From contig OW679202.1 in the NCBI GenBank assembly GCA_940337035.1, positions 45,153,763 to 45,217,762 on the forward strand: a stretch of 64,000 bases of DNA, read 5' to 3'. Positions 10,236-23,429 of this stretch are shown in pieces (the first letter of the stretch is position 1; every line of letters begins with the position of its first letter). Origin of the DNA: Agriotes lineatus. Lineage: Eukaryota > Arthropoda > Insecta > Coleoptera > Elateridae. The position numbers were made by a program, and so were the translations under genes. The notes under the pieces are model-generated. The model saw only the letters and a list, made by a program, of their open reading frames with translations. It searched no databases and had not been told where the DNA came from.

Positions 10236-12059
10236 TAATTCTAAGAAAGATCAGTAAATTATTTCAATAAAGATATAGCATATTGAATAGCTAATATACA
10301 TCTGAATTGATTGTGGTTCTAAAACTTGTTAATTGACCGATTGAATTATAATTTTGTTTGGTTATGTTTCAGCATCTAATTAGTTTAGATTTTATACTGA
10401 ATATTCCACAGCATCCAGTGAAAAAAAAAAGTGGCAAATATTCCAAAAATCTTACAACCTCCTTTAAGGATCCCCTATTTAACAGGTAATTTAATATACT
10501 TATTTACCTTACATTAATGTTGCGACACTTAACTAGAACTAGAACTGTGTATACTTGAAAATGAACGGCTTCTGAGCAAAATTGAAACAGTGTTGAAGAA
10601 TCTGCCACGTTACTTGGAGGGTTATAAAAATGCTATAAATGCCTTAAGTAAATTACACGCAGTCAGGTGTTCCTACGTTTATCTAATTTATTTTCAACTT
10701 ATCTTAGTGCCGTGCTAGGAGTTTGCTGCCCTAACAGTGGCACCGAAAATGTTAACGTTTGTATTTTACATTGTAAGTGGGACACCTTCATGTTATCAAG
10801 TATTACCTATTGTTATTATAAACGAAATTATATTTATGCCTGTGGAAAATTCTGTGGTGATTTCAAATATCACTGGAGATGAGAAAAAAGCTTTTTGGAG
10901 CCTTAATGTTCCTTTTTCTGGTTATCTATAATGTTTTTACCAAAAGGATTATGGAAAAATTATAGAAAGAGGACAATCGTTATATTTGCACGTATAAACA
11001 TACAGGCAGCCTTCGATATATTACTTAAATTTATAGAAAGCGACAACGAAAGAAGTATTCTAGAAACTCTGGCAACACCTTTTGATGGATAAAAGGTACG
11101 TATACGAGAAAAATAATTGGGGTGCGAACAAGTAAAAAATACAACAAAAGAATTCACTAGGCTTACTGGTATATGTCGTCACAGTTGTAAATCAAACAAT
11201 ACAAGACTGCAAGGGATCCAAGTTTGATGTGAAAATAAGCAATTGGGATTTTCGACCTATATCAATACAATGTAGATATTGTAGCACCCTTGATAGAGTC
11301 GCCAACAAAACTGCAAAAGATGCTACAATATAGGAAAAGAAAAATATATTTGAGAGATGACAAATCAAAATTAACACCGAGATAAATGAATTCCAACAAG
11401 ATACGAGAATTTGGTGTAATGGAAAAGGAGGAAAGAATGGAAAATTTAGCTATCAGAGAAAAACTAGGGCAAGATCCACTGATGCAAGAAATCTACAACA
11501 AATAACTGTCTGTTATATGCCACGGTAAGAATTTGGGAAAATAGGGAGCTGATATGTATTCTAGAAACATGAAGCGAAAAAAACTTAGGCAAAGGAATAG
11601 GTAGATCAAGGAAGGCTTCGAAATTGAGAAAAAAAAATGGAAAACCACCTAATAGCAGTGAAAAAATTGCTATAATGGTTACATAATACAAAGAAGAAGG
11701 GAAAAAAGAAAATACAATGAAGATAGCAGACTCATTATTTATAAATCTAAATCTAAAATTACTCTAAATTTCCACCTCGCTCTTTTAAACGATGAAAATA
11801 ACCTGCACCATAAAATATTCACTGAACTGTATTTACCACTTTTGTTTCCCGTATGTTAGTTTACTAGTGTAACATAGTAGAATAAAATGATAGGATAAAA
11901 GCTCCCAGTTCCAAACGAAAACAGAGTACGGACATTGTATGTTATAATGATGCGAAATGAGGAAAGAATTGGATAACATTAAAACTCCACAAAGAGATTT
12001 TAAAGAATAGCTTAATTCTCATATGAACAGTTAAACAATATATAGGTTTAGTAATAAAA
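10236..12059. other. AT-rich stretch, nothing recognised
   Basis: Short frames at 10667-10882 and 10737-10931 overlap each other and match nothing known to me. A purine-rich plus-strand block at 11160-11730 has LINE-like lysine-rich composition but no motif I can name. Confidence 0.45.
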
Positions 12060-14165
12060 TGTACATTATCTTTTCCTTCTTTTAGGATTTATTATTGCCC
12101 TTAAGGTTGAGGGATTTTAATCTTACTTTTTTCTAATCCATTTTTCCATTTTCTTCTCACTGCTTGTATTATTTCCCCCCACTTACTGCCCATTTCTTCT
12201 ATCCTCTTTATCCATATTTTCCGCGATCTGCGATCTGCCCCCTCTTTCGATTTTTACTTTTTTCTACCTCTATTATCTTTTCTGAGCAACTATTTGGATC
12301 AATTCTCAATGTGTATCCATACCATTCCCCATTTATCTCCCAATCTGCATTATTGATTTTTGTCCTGCCATTTCGCTTATATGTTCGTTTCTAACCTTGT
12401 ACCATTTCATGTTCCCTCTTATTCTCCGAAGATATTTCATTTCTACTGCTACTTTCATGTTTCAGCTACATTCTCAGAATTTCGCTTGCGTATAGTACCC
12501 TTGGTATGGTGATTGCGTTGTACACATTTAGCTTGTTTTTTTCCTTCAGCGCTCTTTCTTCAAATGGTGTCTTGTGCAGCGCATAATATATAGTTGCTGT
12601 CTTTTTTCTCCTAGTTGCTAGTCCTAGTTCAATTTGTTTTTCATTCGTTATTAGACTTCCTAAATATTCATGGTATAACTTTCTCTAACACTTGTCCTCT
12701 GCAGTTTATTGCATTATTGTGTTTCTTATTGTTAATTACCATTACTTAACTTTTCGCAATATTGACTTCCTTCTCTTAATAGTAACACATCATCAGCGTA
12801 CATCAGGCGCTTTATCGCAATTGATATTAATCTGTTATATTTAACTAACGTTTGTCGTAGTCCCGTTCTGTCTTTGTTATTTAGCATGATGCCTTCCATG
12901 ATTATTATGAATGGCATGGTACTCAAGCTATCTCATTGTTTGACTAATTTTCTTAGTGTGACCATTTACACTTTCGTTTTAACAATACCATATAGGCTTT
13001 TGGTTATCTGGATCACTTACCTTGGTAAGTACTTCTTGTCGTTCTATACAATTGCATATGGCATTCTTAAGTATGTACTGTGGCAAACGCTGTTTGTAAG
13101 TCGAGACAAGCAAGAATCAGTTTTACATCAGTCTGCTTGTTCCTCTCTATTAAATGCCTTATTGAAAATGTTGTCCAACATTTATGTATTTGTCCTGAAG
13201 ACCACTTGTTGATCATCTAATTCTCTTTGTAATCTTCTTCCTCGGATAATAATAGACGTATGGTACTATAATTTTCAAAAATGGTTTGGTTTCCCTTTTT
13301 ATGCAGGGATATTATGACATTATTTTCCTTGTCCTTTGGTACTTTATGCCTTCTTCAGGCTTCTTTATATATTATCCGCAGCCGTCCTTAACTTCCGATC
13401 CCAACCATTTTATCATCCCTTGGTCTACGTTATAATAGACCGCTCGCTTTCTCTGTCTTTATTTTCCATATAGCTTCCTCTACTTCTTCTCTTTCTATTT
13501 CTTCTAGGTGTACTGCCTCCTCCAGTACTCTCTTGGTTCTAATCTCTTCCAATTCAAATTTATTTGTATAGTACTCTTTAACTACCTTCAATATTTCTGT
13601 TCTTTTTAATTGCAACTCATTAGGTGTATATTTTATTCTTTTCGAATGTCTTATTCTATTGCGTCCTATTCACAGCTTTTACCTTATTTTTTAAAAACCC
13701 TATTATTTGCACTATATCCCGCATTTAGCTCATTTTTGAGTTTTTCGCACATCTTCTGTTTTGCATTTCTTACAACTATCTTTACTTGATTTCTTCTTCT
13801 TTTATATCGTTTTTTTGTTCCGTGTAGGTGTTTGCATGTAATAATTTGTTTTATTTACCACTTGATTCCACCATTTGTTTTCTTACTTTGGTTTTGAATT
13901 TTTTAATTACATATATTTTCGTTACTACTTTGTTGTATATATTTTATCTTAGATTTCTATCTGTTTTCCAAGGCCAATTTTATTTATACGTTTTCTCTTG
14001 CGAGCTGGTAGTCCGACTTTTCTTGATAGTTTTCTTTGTATTTTGGCTTATTTATATTAATTTTACTATGTTTCCTCCTTTATTATCGCAGTGCATAGTT
14101 TCGTTGTGGCTAGTTTTTGTGTTTAATTCGGACCTAATTTGTTGTATTTCATTTTTTAGTTCCTA
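12060..14165 (-). pseudogene. LINE ORF2 relic (-) with YADD box
   Basis: Read from 14165 down. It shows a linker (TKWWNQVV near 13870; EIKQ-type lysine-rich helices), REEVEEAIWKIKTEKASG at about 13440-13500 (fingers), KRLMYADDVLLL at about 12795-12825 (intact YADD), EYLGSLITNEKQIELGL at about 12620-12670, then KTATIYYALHK, VYNAITIPRVLYASE and a degraded C-terminal region to about 12100. The family is the insect endonuclease-RT type also seen at 28.2-29.8 kb. The endonuclease is missing, and the GVRQG/DYEKAFD area near 13000-13300 is decayed. Several frameshifts separate the blocks. Confidence 0.82.
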
Positions 14166-15229
14166 GGTAAACGTTATGCAATTTATCTAAGTGGAGACAA
14201 TATTATTTAATGTTCAAAAACCATGTCTTAGACGATAGTGGCACAAAATGTTCTAGAACACCCTGCAGTACATTTAAAATTAAATTGAGATTACCTCAGC
14301 TGAAGTCTAATTAGAATAAAAGGTATTCATGGCATAATCCTCAATTGTGTTTATTAGACTATCCAGCTCCATTTTTTGTTTTACTCAACACAGAAGCCAG
14401 AAAAGCAGGCCTAATTTCGCCTGTATCCATTATTTATATAGGATTACTTTACAAACTAATTTCGGATGCATGACAACTAACAGAACGCCTTGACGGTACA
14501 ACCAGCTTTAAGTGAAGATTTATTTCCGTGGGCTAACGTCAATATTTGTTTAGAAACGTTGATCGTCTAGTTATAATATTCTGTGGCCAGTTTAATTATC
14601 CTCTTCCTGTGCAGGCTAATAAAGCAGCCTGAATATAATTTTTCTGTGTTTAAAACAAAAAGCTTACATTAGCAGGCACTCAACATAATTATTATTAGTA
14701 CTTAGTAATTATATTAAAACATTATCCCCGCAAGTGAAATTGTTTAGGCAAGCATTGCTGTTAACCTGCTATTAAGTAAATAATGTAATACAAGGTGATG
14801 GCAGTGACTGTCTTCATAATTTAAAATTCGAGGTTTAGAACCTTAGCATCATAAGCTGTTCTTACTTTGTCCGGAATTTTTTGTTGAAACAATTTAGAAA
14901 TAAATTATACTTAGTCACATCTTTGTAAGCGGTCGCTTATTTCTAAAATAAGAGAACAAAGCGTGCGTATTATTTTAAATTTATTATTTTTATTCATTAA
15001 ATTATATTGAATCATTCTACATAAAAACAATACAACTGAAATTAATATAAAACATTGTAGGTAAAAGGAAAGGCTGCGTAGCTGCAGGTATAGGATTGCA
15101 ACCATATTCTAACAGGATAAAATACATAATTAACGACGGCCATGTAGCAAATTTGTCTAGATCAACTTACTATTAACGTATAACATATCGGTACAGCTTT
15201 GCTCTTTTAAAGGGGCTATATTGTTTGTA
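14166..15229. other. AT-rich stretch, nothing recognised
   Basis: No motif seen on either strand. Short minus-strand frame at 14911-15105 is low-complexity. Confidence 0.5.
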
Positions 15230-15473
15230 TATGTCGTAGACATAAAGCAAATTTAGGCAAATAATCATTTGCCTAGGCATATGCTACTTGCTTAGTGCAT
15301 AGGACGCTACCTCTTTTAAACACAACTCCGTTCGACGAAGCTATGCTGACCGTGGACACAACAGTAGTGGAAAAAATTATCAAAGGCTGCAACTAACCTA
15401 AACAAGCTAGATTGAGAGACAGTATCTTTGCCGTATCATTTTCCTAAATTTGCTTTATGCCTAAGACATACAT
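15230..15473. mobile_element. Small inverted-terminal-repeat element (candidate MITE)
   Basis: CATAAAGCAAATTTAGG at 15241-15257 has a perfect 17-bp inverted match, CCTAAATTTGCTTTATG, at 15443-15459. The match extends imperfectly outward to TATGTC near 15230 and GACATA near 15472, giving arms of about 30 bp around a 180-bp centre. No coding capacity. It ends only a few bases before the next MITE. The target duplication is ambiguous (TA possible). Confidence 0.55.
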
Positions 15474-15476
15474 ATA

Positions 15477-15855
15477 CATGGTGAGTTTTTTTTTCATGAT
15501 CACTATAGGGATCTCGGAAACCGTGAAAGATAGAAGGTTGGTTAAATAGATAAAGAATTGCAGTTTTATGAGCTTATTCGAGATGTGCTTTTGTTTCTTT
15601 GAAAAAATCCAAGGCCTACTAGATACACGCAAAATATTAAAATTATTTTCAATAATAACGGCGCTAGACCGACTTTAAGAAATTAAGTAATTTTAATATT
15701 TTCCTTGTAGCTAGTAGGCCTTGAATTTTTTCAAAGAAACAAAAGCACATCTCGTATAAGCTCATAAAACTGCAATTCTTTCTCCATTTAACCAACCTTC
15801 TATCTTTCACGGTTTCCGAGATCCCTATAGTGATAATGAAAAAAAACTCACCCTG
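15477..15855. mobile_element. Palindromic MITE with TA duplication (mariner-like ends)
   Basis: Two arms of about 165 bp (15477-15645 and 15690-15855) are inverted copies. They share GTGAGTTTTTTTTTCAT, GGGATCTCGGAAACCGTGAA, AGATAGAAGGTTGGTTAAAT and AACAAAAGCACATCTCG-type blocks. The right end reads (inverted) CAGGGTGAGT and the left CATGGTGAGT. TA flanks both ends (15475-15476, 15856-15857). TA duplication with CAGGGTG-like termini is typical of Tc1/mariner-derived MITEs. No protein is encoded; short frames inside are arm shadows. Confidence 0.85.
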
Positions 15856-16833
15856 TAGGTATATGAGCAAGTCAACTTTAGCTACTTTTAAATTTAAAAT
15901 TATTAAAACTGAAATATATGCTACACTAGTAAAATTCAGGCACTTTTATATTTGAGTACTATATGTGTGTTCGAAGGAATTATTTAAATATATTTAGATA
16001 TAAATATCTGTCATCCACATCGTATCGTGATATAGAACATATCTGTATTCGGGTAGAACGTGATTGTACTCGAATACCTAAAATATACTTGAATACTTTC
16101 ACATTTAACGGATACAATGTCCTTTTGGAGATGTTTCCCATGAATTTCAGAGAAGAATGACTAGAAATAAAAAAAGTGACCTTCATTTGATGCAGGAGAG
16201 AGCATGGAAGTAAAAATTTAGCGTGGCAGAAATGCGAGTTCTTAAAAATTTTGAAACATTCCGTTTGCAAGTGACATCCCAGGAAATATTTTCAACTGTA
16301 TTTCCTTAAATCGGAATTGTAATTTATTTAAAAAAATTGTGGAGTTTCATATAAATAAAGCGTATTACGATATCGGGCCTGGACACCATTCGGCGGCGCC
16401 GTTGAGATAAATTAACGGCGCTTTTCTGGGAAAGAGTAACCTGACCACACACAACACGTGCACACATGCAATATATACGGATGTGATAACACCGAGTTAT
16501 CACACAACTGGCAAACGATCCGCGTCTCCCGCATCCTATGAGCTAAATAAAAAACAAATAGAAATGAATGTAGTTTACAAGGTCATAGCAACTCATCTTC
16601 TTCTATTGCTTTATTTTTTAAATATATATTTCTTGATGGAAAACTTAATCTTTGATGATAATTTCGATAATTTTATGACAGTTTCCTGATATTCCATAGT
16701 AACTTCAGTATTTATTTTCATAGCAGCATAATAATTTTATAGATTTTGTGCCAATTACTTGAATATTAGTCGGATAATAAATAAGGACAATATCAATACT
16801 GTGTGCCAATAATAATTATTGACTTCGTAAGTA
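15856..16833. other. Mostly AT-rich spacer with a short GC hairpin
   Basis: No gene recognised. GCGCCGTT (16396-16403) and AACGGCGC (16414-16421) form a perfect 8-bp stem with a 10-nt loop in an otherwise AT-rich region. The 15980-16270 minus frame (96 codons) has no known motif. Confidence 0.45.
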
Positions 16834-17087
16834 AAGTGCGTTAAAAAAACCTTATCAAGAGTGCTTTGAACTAGATTTTATCTTATCACTGCATGTCGGT
16901 GATCATTACATCGTTCTACCCAGAATTCACGCAAATTATTACATCGCTCTACCCAAAATTCAACGCGCTCGGCCACTTGAGCTGTCAAAGTGAGGTTATG
17001 TGTATACGCAATCCATAAAATAAGTTACGACTTTCAAAAATTAGTGTTTGACACAAGACCACTTGATAACGGGTTTTGAACGCACTT
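16834..17087. mobile_element. MITE with TA duplication and AAGTGCGTT ends
   Basis: Left end AAGTGCGTTAAAAAAACCTT pairs with the inverted right end AAGTGCGTTCAAAACCCGTT, and the match goes on through ATCAAG. TA flanks both ends (16832-16833, 17088-17089), giving an element of 254 bp. Inside are two tandem 33-bp units starting with ATTACATCG (16905 and 16938), each followed by TCTACCCA. No coding capacity. Confidence 0.72.
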
Positions 17088-17289
17088 TAGTAAGAAGGTC
17101 AGAAATTCTATTTCCCCATCGGGAAGGATATTAATATTATTCTGTATGCTCCTACATTTAATTTTATCAAGTAAAGGATTTAATAATAACAAATACATGA
17201 CCTAAACAACCTCTTTGAAGGTTTTACATCTGGACTTCACCTCACCATACAATGAAACTATTAGAACGTAGAACTTATCTTCTATGGTG

Positions 17290-18440
17290 CTGCATCCAGT
17301 CAAACCATAACCTTGCAGTAATAAATGTCAAAATGAAATTGAAAGTCAAACCTAAACCAACCATTGTAAAGAAGACAAACGTGAAGAATATAAACACATT
17401 TCAAGACCCGAAACAAAACTAAATTATAATTGTGAACACCCATTGGAAATTAATTAAAAAAATAATTATTGACCCATGACAGCAAGTATTGAAAAGAAAC
17501 AGCATCAAGAAGGGACGGATAAACAAAGAAATTTTAACTTAATGGACATGCGTCGCCAATGGAAAAGAAAAATTATAATAAATAGAAGAACACACAAGCG
17601 ATTATGAAAAGAAAAATCAAAGCTGCTACAGAAAGATGGATAAATAAAAATCGAATACATTGAAAAGACATGACAACATATTCAAGATGCTTAAAATAAG
17701 TGTTTTATAAATACTGTAAACGTGATTACAGACCAAAATGGACGCATACTGACGTAGCTAGTACTTGGGAACAAACATTGATGCCTCTTCGAAGATGGTT
17801 GGGATGAACCAGAAATCAAGGATCAAACATAACAGCCAAAATAGCTCCTAGACCCGACGAAGTTTAAACATAACTGACAAAAACATTAACAAATATTTTC
17901 CACTATGTATAAGAAACAGGTCGATATCTATTGCAGTAGCAAAGAAGGCAAGGGATATAAGATTTTGCGCTACCCTTTGTAAACATGGCAATAGATTTAT
18001 TTAATGTCCAAACAACCTTGTCACAATACTGCCAGTCAGTTGAGAATGGCACTCTAGATTTTGCGTAAGCCAGTTTTATACAGCTGAAAATTCCAAAAAA
18101 TCAGCCATAAGACTTGTCCCAGATACTTTTGCATACAATGGTACATGAAATGTGAAGAACATTTGAACCAATTGCAGTTTGGATTTTCCACTGGATTAGA
18201 AGAAAACATGTTGTGTTCGCAAAGAGCTGCTTGATCACCAGAAGAGTCTGTACGTATGTTTAATAGACTACGAAAAAGGCATTTCATGGTATGCAGAACA
18301 ACAAGCTAATAGACGAATAAGAAAGGCAGATATAAAAATCAACCAAGACTAGTTACAGAAGAAATAGATATAAAAAGAAGGTTTCGTCAAGGATGCGTAC
18401 CGCCACCTAGTCACAGCACTGAAAGATGTAGAGAGAAGTG
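17290..18440 (+). pseudogene. LINE ORF2 relic (+), heavily stopped
   Basis: Blocks in order: linker KRKIKAATERWINKNR (about 17605), QFGFSTGLEENML (about 18176), SLYVCLIDYEKGIS (about 18248-18285, first palm block), and KRRFRQGCVPPP at about 18373-18404 (GVRQGC-type block). These correspond to an insect endonuclease-RT LINE of the same style as the minus copy at 1.9-3.3 kb. The YADD block and C-terminus are absent after 18440. Many stops make it old. Confidence 0.68.
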
Positions 18441-20869
18441 TTAATTAGCCTCATAGAGGAGGTTTGGACTATCTCTATAGGAGTGTTAATGAGCATTTCA
18501 AGTGTTAGTTCTTCTTCCACAATAATTTAATTCTGAGGGCTTTAGTTTTTCGCTTCCGTATACACAGAGGCAGTAAATGGGGGTTTCGTTCGCATCTTCA
18601 CAAATTTTTAACGTTGGTCTGTTCTTTAGTATTATATTGAACAGGTTCAAGAAGCAATGACTTGTGAGGATTCTCATTTTCTGCATTATTTACTTTGAGT
18701 AATTTTTTGGTTGCATTTTTTATCGGATCTCCCAAGATTACCTCTACGTTTTTGCGCTGGGATATTCAATTCATATTCTAAAATGTTGGATTGTTATGCC
18801 TTACAAAATATTTACACAACAATATCCATCACCACTTTCTGTTGGAAAAATGCATATCAGAATAATTCAGATAGGTTCAAGTATTTTTCTGAATTAGCAC
18901 GTGACTTTTCTCTATAATTTAATGCCAAAAACAAGGATTGGCTTAGGAATCGTTGTGGCTTACCTGTTGGTAAAAACAGTTAGGTAATGTTTAAAATTCA
19001 GCTCAATAACGTCATCCAATATGTAAGTACCTTAATACCTAGTAGTCGTTGTAGTAATGAAGTGGGGATGTACGGTTTAGCCAACCTCTGGTTTCAGACC
19101 AAACAAATCTGATTTCGATCCCCAATGCCTTCACTACAATTCCCCAATTCGACTTTTGTAACTCTGGGTCTTAAAGCTTAAACATCCTCAAAGAGGAAAT
19201 GTCTATATTATTTTTACAGAGATTGATATTACTGTTAAATCATTCCCATTCAGATTCTGTTTGGTTTACGTTACACTACCTAACGCACCTCTGCTCGTAT
19301 CAAATTGCATGCCATAAAAGGAAGATGCTCGAACGGTTTGATAAATATACTTTTACATACACTTCGTTTCTAAAAAATTATAATGGAGTTTCAAATCTTT
19401 CAAATCGCAGTGAATGCGATTCATTTGAAATCTAATGTTCAAACGTCGCCTTTACCTTAGTTATGATTGGTTTTGAAATTTACTAAACCTGAAATTAGAG
19501 TTGTAGCGATTATGAGATTTAAATTTGATATCACATATTAATTAAGTTACGAATGAATGTAGGAAGCGAAATGCAACTTCTAATGTATTGCTAGCATAAT
19601 TACTTTACTATAATTAAGTAGTCGTGCTTCGACTTCTATTTAATTAGAATGTGTTTTTGTATAGTGTTCTACTCTGTTGACTCAGAACGGGCTGTTCCGA
19701 TTTATTAGTTCAGAAAGCTTAACCTTATCCGTTTCAAAAGTGCAATCTTTAGATAAATTGCTATAAATTTTCCATTTCAGTCACATTATAAAAGTATTGG
19801 CAATGTACTGTTTTGGTAATGGCTAATTTTGATTGCACTCGAAAACAACATCTGCATCACAAGTGATTTTATGAGTGGTTCAATTAGTATGAATCTACTA
19901 CTAGATTTTCTTTGAATATTACAATTTTGCTTAATATTAATTTGTTCAAATTGATTATATAGTGACCACCAAAAAGTCGGCATAATATGGAAAAAAAATT
20001 ATTTTAGATTTTTCAAAAAACTGTTTAAGTCAATAATTTGTGCTTGTCTAAAAATCTATTTAGCTCCTATCATATATTGAAGTGGTTTTAAGCCTACAAC
20101 TCTGCTCTGATGGCAGTGCAAGATATTTAACCAAGTCAGCAAAGCACAGAGTTAAGGTATTTTATGAAACTGCAATTTAAAACAATAATAAAAGTATTAA
20201 ATACATTGGTAATGAGATGCGAGAAGTAGTAATTGAAAGGATAAAGGCAAGCATAAGCACAGCATATTTCAGAGCGTTGGAACTTGAAGTTGAATAAAGT
20301 AAAATAAGTAATAATAAGTTTGTGCATATTTAAAGCCAGACCACACAAAATTTAATTGACAGACTAAATGAGCTAAAGTATTAATAAAAGCAAAGATCAG
20401 TGAATGGCAAGCAATCTGAAAGGTAAATGAGATTGGAATAGAGGAAAATAGAAAATTGCAAAGAGCAATCCCGAAATTAGGCAAAAGAATAGAAGCAAAG
20501 CAAGCAACGTGTGTAAATTTGAACTCAATCTCCGGTGCATTAATAAAAGGAAGTGAAAAGCAGAGCAGTGCATTTTAAAATATCTGTGTGCGTGAAAGAA
20601 GGAACAGTGATAGTTTTAAGCAAAGCACATTTTTTTTAGATTTAAGAAAATATTAATTTAAGAATTATGTAATCAAATTTTACTCCATTTGTGTATTTTG
20701 CTATCAAAACTAATTTCTAATTAATAACAAACATCGTGGTAACTTAGGAACGTGATGCTTTTTTGTTGTTAGTAGGAGAACAATTGAATTAACTTATTTC
20801 AAAGCTTGTCGAATTTGTGCTCCATCTGTAATTGATGTTTTTAAATAATAAACAAGCATATTACCATAT
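18441..20869. other. AT-rich stretch, nothing recognised
   Basis: No RT or transposase motif. The 18498-18686 minus frame has balanced composition but no recognised domain. An imperfect stem at about 19050-19135 (GTGGGGAT … ATCCCCAATG) surrounds a TTTCGATCCCC stretch; it is vaguely tRNA-like but lacks good A and B boxes. Confidence 0.45.
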
Positions 20870-21180
20870 AAAAAGTGTACGGTTTTATTCACCAAGTGTT
20901 CAGGCAGCTGTTCGAGTGTTTCTGGCGAGTTCCACGAGATAAAAGTTAAAATTTTCCAATCCGACTTCGAAAGTGTGAACGGCAGCCAATCAGCTGAAAT
21001 ACCCGAGGGTCGTATCCAGCACAATTAAGCAGCTGAACTCAGAGGTCTGTACTGCAATAGATCGGCGGGGTCTGCAAGAGCACCTAGAGCAACATCTGCA
21101 CCCAGGGGAGCGGCTCCAGCAGAGGAATCCGGCAGTGTCATATCGAAGCAAGATTGACGAGAACTTTATGAGGTAGGATT
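20870..21180 (+). other. GC-richer, coding-like segment of unknown origin
   Basis: Base composition rises clearly against both flanks. One frame stays open from about 20980 to 21171 (about 64 codons), rich in Gln, Leu, Glu and Arg with helix-like spacing (GLQEHLEQHLHPGERLQQR). It has no ATG and ends just before GTAGGA, which could be a splice donor. The other frame at 20881-21026 is also open. It could be a host exon or a retroelement remnant; I recognise no family. Confidence 0.3.
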
Positions 21181-22409
21181 GATCTGTAAATTGAGAATCA
21201 GCGTACGGGAAAGCAATTAAAACATAAGAGTAGACCTTGCTGAAGAGGCCTAGCGCTTTTCCAAAAGTCCAATTACTTCGTGAGTTTCAAAAATCGAACG
21301 TCGTCATCAGTTTTTGCGAAATTGGCGGTTTTCCAAGCCACCAGAAACAGTTAAAAGTTGGCGTGGGTTCTAGGTCATCCTATAATAACGAAGGCGAAGT
21401 TTTTGTTGCCAAGCAGAATAATAAAATTATTTACCTGACGTTTCCTTGTAAACTTCACGTTTTTTATAAATATTCATAATCACTGTTGCACTGGCGACAT
21501 TTTGTGTCGTTTGACGGATTGTAAATTTTATTTACCAGAACCGCGTGTTTGAACTAAAAAGAGCGCAGTGGAGCTAGTGATTTTAAGTATAGCCCATTTC
21601 AGAACCCAACCTGAGTTAAGCAGTTTCGTATTTGCCGAGAGCTAGTTTAAATAATATTGCAGTTAAATAAAATATTAAGAAAGAGACACTCAACCATTTT
21701 ATTTGTGCAATTAATTATTACATTTCATTTTAACTTGCCTTAAATTTGATACAATGTGTTTATTCCGTTTCAAATGTTCATATTTATAACGCAATTCGGA
21801 GTATTTCAAAGCGATGTGAACTATGTGTTGTAAACAACGGGCATCAATTTGAAAATTTACTGTAAATAGTTTTATATTCTATTATTCTATATATCTTGTC
21901 GTTTGTTTAACAGCATCTTCAATATTCTTTATTATTGGTTTGTTGAACTCGTATAATGAATGATATTTTCTTTTAATGTTCCAAAAATAGGTTTATTAGA
22001 TTGGAGTTGAGTAACGATTAAAATATGTTTTACTTGTCGTCTCAGAATTAGTATTACTTTCAATAAAACATTCTCTAACATGTCAAACTTTTCTGTATTT
22101 TTATTCCGCACCTTTAAGGTGAATTATTATAATCAATAATCAAACGCTATTAATTTTGTCAATTAAATATCCAGTATTGTAACAACGCAATGACAGATAC
22201 TATGTTGAATCAGGTATATTCAAAACGACACAATCCTCCTACTCACAAACAACGATGAAATATTGAAAACTACTTTGAAAATTGCCAATTTTTGCTATGT
22301 ATGATGTTGTGAAAATAGATAATTCGACTCTGCATGATGTATATCATTGGAATGAGAAAATGTAATTTTCGATGACAGAGACAACTATGCGTTCCATATA
22401 AAAAATACA
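21181..22409. other. Spacer, nothing recognised
   Basis: An 80-codon plus frame at 21237-21479 (starting at a non-ATG codon) has mixed composition and no recognised domain. The rest is AT-rich. Confidence 0.4.
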
Positions 22410-22705
22410 ACTTTATGCTATAACTCGGATTTCGAAAATATTTTTGAAAAAGTGCCTGAAGAATGTAGAAGTAGCTTTTTTCTATTATCATAAATAAGCG
22501 AGATATAACCAAGGAATGGAAACTCGAAAAATCGAACTTTCGCTCATAACTCGAAAACAAAAGACAATAGCCGATTTTAGATTTGACCATTAAGTATTTC
22601 TCGAAAAAAGAAATCGAGGAAGGGGGGGGGGGTTAATTTTTTCATATCTTCTATAGTTACCAAAATCCTCTATGAAAACATCGAAATTTGGCCACCCTGT
22701 ACACA
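22410..22705 (-). repeat. Repeat fragment with a TACAGGGTGG-type terminus
   Basis: On the minus strand the segment starts TACAGGGTGGCCAAATTTCG at about 22705. It runs through GATGTTTTCATAGAGGATTT, an 11-base C run (11 Gs on plus at about 22622-22632) and TAACTCGAAAAC-type text. TA + CAGGGTG termini are common to Tc1/mariner-derived elements. No opposite terminal repeat is visible, so the left boundary near 22410 is approximate. Confidence 0.5.
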
Positions 22706-23429
22706 ACACCGATATTTTTTCCAATATAAAACCCTTTATATTTTGGTTCTCCAAAAAAATACCTTGACTCACCCGTAAATGACATTCTTTACCACGAACG
22801 TACATTCAATAAGAAAGACAGTATATTGCTGCAGCCGAATGCGCAAAAAGGTATTGTTATTTTTTTCCGCTAAATCCACTAGCAGCGAATATTATAAAAA
22901 AGCTTACAAATATTACAAATGTAAGCTCATACATATATTGTGCGTACAGGATAGGTGTTTTGGGGCGAGCTCCTTCTACCCCTGAAAATTCTTCAAAGAA
23001 AGGCAACGCCCACTTGGTCTCTTGTCAACATTTTTCTCCATAAAAATGTACCTCAAGAAATGACATTTCGTCTATTTATAAAAATTTTAAGATTCAGTGA
23101 ATATTTCTAAAAATATAATTTCTGATGCTTGAGCTATTGCCACTGATTCTCAGTATTTTGGCATGGAATCTGTTCTAGCTGTTAAAATTTAACCGCTTCG
23201 TAGTTAATCTAATTGTATTATTTTCAAAACTGACGAGGTTAACAGGTGTATCCTTATATTACTTTTAGCTGAATAGTGTTTGATCATTGAACTCGCGAAG
23301 AAATCCACGCTAGAACTAATTTAAGTATAAAATATGTACAAACATCGACACATGGTGAAGAAAAATAAGATACATTTTAATAATGTCTAACAACTGCACT
23401 TACAAGTGATTTAACAAAATATATTATAG
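22706..23429. other. Spacer, nothing recognised
   Basis: AT-rich, no motif. The 22779-22985 frame is unremarkable. Confidence 0.4.

Noticed and set aside
19050..19140. tRNA-like imperfect stem
   Set aside because: The outer stem is suggestive, but the inner arms and promoter boxes are poor.
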